From positions 248,001 to 312,000 of the forward strand of contig CAZJEB010000001.1 of the NCBI GenBank assembly GCA_964544955.1: 64,000 nucleotides of DNA, read 5' to 3'. A model generated the notes under the pieces. It was not told where the DNA came from, ran no database searches, and worked only from the letters and a program-made list of their open reading frames with translations. The position numbers and the translations under genes are program-made. This document shows, piece after piece, positions 61,180 to 64,000 of this stretch. This stretch comes from JAAZPT01 sp964544955. Its GTDB lineage: Bacteria > Bacillota > Clostridia > Christensenellales > Aristaeellaceae. How positions within the stretch are numbered: position 1 is the stretch's first letter; the number at the start of each line of letters is the position of its first letter.

Positions 61180-61587
61180 ATGTTAAATACTAGAACAAAA
61201 TTTGCTTTATCTTCCGCTTTATTAGCAGCAACACCTGCAATTGCACTTGCTGAAGCTGCTGCCACACCACAGGCAGGCACAGAAATGGGTGCTGGTGCAT
61301 TAATTGGCACAATGTTACCTATGATATTATTATTTGTTGTTTTCTACTTTGTATTAATTAGGCCACAACGTAAAAAAGATAAAAAAGTAAAAGACATGCT
61401 TGCTGCACTTAAAGTTGGCGATAGAATTTGTACCATTGGTGGTATATATGGAACAATCGTTGGCATTAAAGATAATGACATAGTATTATCAGTAGGTGTT
61501 GATAATGTTAAACTAAATATGACTCGTTGGGCTATAAGAAACGTTGAAGAAGTTTCTGTAGAAAACGATGCTGAAGCTTTAAACTAA
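61180..61587 (+). CDS. yajC: Preprotein translocase subunit YajC
   Basis: 135 residues, AGAGAGG site. The family core is the membrane helix followed by FYFVLIRPQRKKDKKVKDML and the KVGDRICTIGGIYGTI domain. A further hydrophobic, Ala-rich N-terminal stretch (about 8-26) looks like a signal sequence, an extension not seen in E. coli YajC. It assists SecDF; secD and secF are not adjacent. Single gene with its own terminator. Confidence 0.92.
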   Translation: MLNTRTKFALSSALLAATPAIALAEAAATPQAGTEMGAGALIGTMLPMILLFVVFYFVLIRPQRKKDKKVKDMLAALKVGDRICTIGGIYGTIVGIKDNDIVLSVGVDNVKLNMTRWAIRNVEEVSVENDAEALN

Positions 61588-61594
61588 ACTAAAC

Positions 61595-61626
61595 AAGCCT
61601 ATACTAAGTATGGGCTTTTATTTTTA
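61595..61626 (+). terminator. Terminator of yajC
   Basis: A 10-bp stem (61595-61604 with 61608-61617, one G-U pair) followed by TTATTTTTATT, ending just before the comFC ATG. Confidence 0.82.
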
Positions 61627-61628
61627 TT

Positions 61629-62336
61629 ATGGATTATAAAAAAGCCTTTTATAAATTAGTAGATATTATATTTCCAAAAAACATAACATGTTATAATTGT
61701 GGAATTAACATTCTATATGGCAACGAATATATTTTATGCAATAAATGTTATGTTGATTTTTTGAATGAAAAAACCAACTACTATTTTTCTTTTGCCTCTA
61801 CAAGCGACCATGCCGAATTTACCTTACAAAGAAATCTTTCTATAAAGGATTCTGAGATAATTAGCTTGTTTAAGTTTGAGGGAATTGCAAGAAAGCTATT
61901 AATAGATTTAAAGTTTAATTTTCAAAAAGAAAATGCAATTATTATAGCTAACGCATTAGCCTATGAGGCTAGTAAATTAGATATTGATTTAATAACTTGT
62001 GTGCCCATATCAAAATCTAGTATGTTAGAACGTGGTTTCAATCAATCTTTGCTTATTGCTACAGAATTATCTAAAATTATTGGAGTTCCATGCAATGACA
62101 GTATTTTATATAGAAAAAAAGATAATAAGCACCAAGTTGGATTAAGTAAAAAAGAGCGTCTTGAAAACACAAAAGATATATTTAAAACTAGTGGTAATTT
62201 AAACAATAAAAAAATATTAGTAATTGACGACATACTAACCACAGGAGCAACAACTTACAATTGTAAAAAAGTGCTTTTAAAGGCCAATGCAACTCCTGTG
62301 TTTTTAACCGTTTGCTATACAGAGGTTATCGATTAG
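61629..62336 (+). CDS. comFC: ComFC-type phosphoribosyltransferase-fold protein
   Basis: 235 residues. An N-terminal zinc ribbon (CYNC, CNKC) is followed by a phosphoribosyltransferase fold with VPISKSSMLERGFNQS and the PRPP loop ILVIDDILTTGATT. ComFC relatives serve DNA uptake or recombination-linked steps. The ATG lies three bases after the yajC terminator T-tract and has no visible ribosome site, so it may be read weakly. It overlaps the convergent tmcAL by 11 bases. Confidence 0.88.
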   Translation: MDYKKAFYKLVDIIFPKNITCYNCGINILYGNEYILCNKCYVDFLNEKTNYYFSFASTSDHAEFTLQRNLSIKDSEIISLFKFEGIARKLLIDLKFNFQKENAIIIANALAYEASKLDIDLITCVPISKSSMLERGFNQSLLIATELSKIIGVPCNDSILYRKKDNKHQVGLSKKERLENTKDIFKTSGNLNNKKILVIDDILTTGATTYNCKKVLLKANATPVFLTVCYTEVID

Positions 62337-63531
62337 TTATTACCATTTTTGTTTTATACAACATTCCTATTTTGCTATTTGAACTTAAAGACCAAACATC
62401 ATATGCTGATTCATCATTTTGAATATTAAATTCTTTAAGTTGGTTAGAGTTTGTAATTATTTTAATATCTGATTTAGTAAAAAATTTAAATAAAACCTTC
62501 GCATTTTCATTGTAGCCTAACAGCCTAACATAATCAGGCTGTTTTATTTTATTTATAGAACCACTATCTATATTAAGCAAAATATAGGACAAAAGCCTTC
62601 TTATCCTTGAGTGGGTATACCTTTTGGATTTTACAGAGTTAATTAATTCATTTAAGTTTTTGGCATTAACTACTTCTTTTTTTATTTTAAAATTTAATCC
62701 TTCAGCTACACCAGGATAAAAAGCTAGTTGTTCAACAGAAATATTGCGCAATTTATAAAGTATTAATTCATCTAAACTGTTGTATTTAGACAATTTACTG
62801 TTTAAAATTTCATTATTGAATATGCTTAAATTTTTATCCGGAATACATTTTGAAGCTAAGCTTAAATTCCCATTTTTTATACATTCCCTAATAAATTTAG
62901 CAGAAGGTGACTGGAAATTTAATTTAAGTGAGTGATAATTTGTATCCCTTTTTACAGGAATAATATCCATTTTTGATTCTAATTTGTTTAATGCATTGAT
63001 ATAACAAATACCCAATATATTATTTGGTTTACTAAAAATTTTTGAATACTCTTTACCAAGAGCTTTTTCAATTGATTGGCTTCTGGCCTTGGCATATGAT
63101 ATACCAGTATTCAAGAATTCAAGCGTATTGTTTTCAAAAGCCTTTGTTGACATATAGTTAGAAATCACAAAAAGATCATTTAGATTTTCTACTTCACAAC
63201 CAAAAGAAATAGCTTGAACAAAATTTAATCTATTTAATATATTAATTCCACCATAAGCAAACCTATTCGCATCACTTAATGCAAATAGGTTTGGTAGTTC
63301 AAAAACTAAATCCGCGCCTGCATTCAAAGCCATTCTTGTTCTTGCTTCAACAGAAAACAAAGAGGTTTCGCCCCTTTGTAAAAAAGGCCCACTCATTACA
63401 ACAACAACAAAATCTGCATCATATTTTTCTTTTGCTAAATTCAACTGTTTTAAATGACCATTATGAAAGGGATCATACTCTGCAATAATCCCTAAAACTT
63501 TATATTTATTTTCTAAATTTATTTTATTCAT
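62326..63531 (-). CDS. tmcAL: tRNA(Met) cytidine acetate ligase TmcAL
   Basis: 401 residues. A nucleotidyltransferase fold with the HIGH-like motif in GIIAEYDPFHNGHLKQL, then VVMSGPFLQRGE and GADLVFELP. B. subtilis TmcAL (YlbM) makes N4-acetylcytidine at the wobble base of elongator tRNA-Met from acetate and ATP. The ATG at 63531 overlaps the upstream gene by eight bases and gives a short extra N-terminus (about eleven residues). Convergent with comFC. Confidence 0.9.
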   Translation of the reverse strand: MNKINLENKYKVLGIIAEYDPFHNGHLKQLNLAKEKYDADFVVVVMSGPFLQRGETSLFSVEARTRMALNAGADLVFELPNLFALSDANRFAYGGINILNRLNFVQAISFGCEVENLNDLFVISNYMSTKAFENNTLEFLNTGISYAKARSQSIEKALGKEYSKIFSKPNNILGICYINALNKLESKMDIIPVKRDTNYHSLKLNFQSPSAKFIRECIKNGNLSLASKCIPDKNLSIFNNEILNSKLSKYNSLDELILYKLRNISVEQLAFYPGVAEGLNFKIKKEVVNAKNLNELINSVKSKRYTHSRIRRLLSYILLNIDSGSINKIKQPDYVRLLGYNENAKVLFKFFTKSDIKIITNSNQLKEFNIQNDESAYDVWSLSSNSKIGMLYKTKMVITNR

Positions 63532-64000
63532 TTGTAATTTTATTTAAAACATAGCCCGATAAAATATCAACAATACGTGAATTTTTTCCACCGTGGGCAA
63601 TTATTACATCAGCATAATCAACATAACCTTTTATATGCTTATTATACATAGGTTTTACAGTGTTTATATACTGAGAAGTAATGCTTTCTATGGTTCTACC
63701 CCTTTCTGTTATATCCCTTCCTATACGCCTTAAAAGGCATACATCTTCCTCAACTTTTATATATAACTTTAGGAACATTTTATCGCAAAGCCTTTTGTCG
63801 TAGAAAGCATGAATACCTTCAATTATTAAAACTTCACAAGGCATAATAAGTTCAGTACTATCATCTCGTTTATGTAAAGCAAAGTTATACTTTTTTTCTG
63901 TAATTGGTTTTCCTTCTAAAAGACTTTCAATATCTTTTAACAAAAGGTCATGATCAAAAATACTGGGTTCATCAAAATTAAGTAGAGCCCTTTCTTCAAA
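63524..64000 (-). CDS. Uridine kinase-like nucleoside kinase, C-terminal part (5' end outside window)
   Basis: The frame is open to the window edge (base 64000), so the start is missing; 158 residues are visible. The segment NFDEPSIFDHDLL, then VLIIEGIHAFYD, KLYIKVEEDVCLLRRIGRD and RDITERGR are typical of uridine kinase/phosphoribulokinase-type P-loop kinases; the P-loop itself would lie upstream. It may be a plain udk or the long Clostridial nucleoside kinase with an N-terminal TGS/ThrRS-like part. Upstream partner of tmcAL, overlapping by eight bases. Confidence 0.85.
   Translation of the reverse strand, partial: FEERALLNFDEPSIFDHDLLLKDIESLLEGKPITEKKYNFALHKRDDSTELIMPCEVLIIEGIHAFYDKRLCDKMFLKLYIKVEEDVCLLRRIGRDITERGRTIESITSQYINTVKPMYNKHIKGYVDYADVIIAHGGKNSRIVDILSGYVLNKITNE

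Overview
The window is AT-rich DNA (by eye roughly 30% G+C, not computed) from a low-GC, Gram-positive anaerobe of the class Clostridia. Evidence for this: a ctsR-mcsA-mcsB-clpC heat-shock operon, Asp23/AmaP proteins, an FMN riboswitch driving RibU, a YhaM-type exoribonuclease, a Re-type citrate synthase, a one-chain pyruvate:ferredoxin oxidoreductase (PFOR), strong AGGAGG ribosome sites with frequent TTG/GTG starts, and TTGACA-17-TATAAT promoters. I cannot place the genus. I saw no tRNA, rRNA, transposon, prophage or CRISPR array. Gene density is high, and no gene-free stretch exceeds 300 bases.

Layout. 1-1.6 kb: the end of yhaM and a lipoprotein. 1.6-7.9 kb (minus): one operon of alpha/beta hydrolase, a membrane MurF-like ligase, ddl, dxs and tlyA. 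8-13.2 kb (minus): a TPR protein and the CtsR regulon operon. 13.3-15.6 kb (plus): rpsU and a Rho-family protein. 15.6-20.3 kb (minus): purine nucleoside phosphorylase and deoB behind a probable 6S RNA, then cysE-cysS-comEA. 20.4-26.3 kb (plus): FMN riboswitch-ribU-tsaE-tsaB-rimI, then a three-gene surface-sugar module. 26.4-30.2 kb (minus): rpsF-ssb-rpsR, and aminotransferase-Re-citrate synthase. 30.5-33.9 kb (plus): a secreted foldase and aconitase. 33.9-43.2 kb (minus): yloU-fakA-recG, ftsK, a small winged-helix protein, pgk-tpiA. 43.3-52.4 kb (minus): a twelve-gene run from asp23-amaP-nusB through folD, xseAB and ispA to nifS-thiI. 52.4-61 kb (minus): aspS, hisS, a PHP/DRTGG/GHKL cluster, and PFOR. 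61.2-64 kb: yajC, comFC, tmcAL and the end of a uridine-kinase-like gene.

Functional themes are isoprenoid precursor and prenyl synthesis (dxs, ispA), cell-wall D-Ala-D-Ala ligation, protein quality control, citrate-branch and pyruvate carbon flow, cysteine/sulfur supply (cysE, cysS, nifS, thiI) and tRNA t6A modification (tsaE, tsaB and a TsaD paralogue).

The most striking observation is that two neighbouring genes encode intact, full-length proteins whose active sites appear dismantled. The McsB-family protein lacks the catalytic cysteine and its nucleotide-binding arginines. The Rho-family protein lacks the Walker A lysine, the catalytic glutamate, the Q- and R-loops and the arginine finger, and carries a long Asn-rich linker. 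Other points of interest are the probable 6S RNA directly upstream of deoB, a duplicated TGTAA-N4-TTACA element around the sugar-transferase promoter, and the membrane-anchored MurF-like ligase next to ddl.
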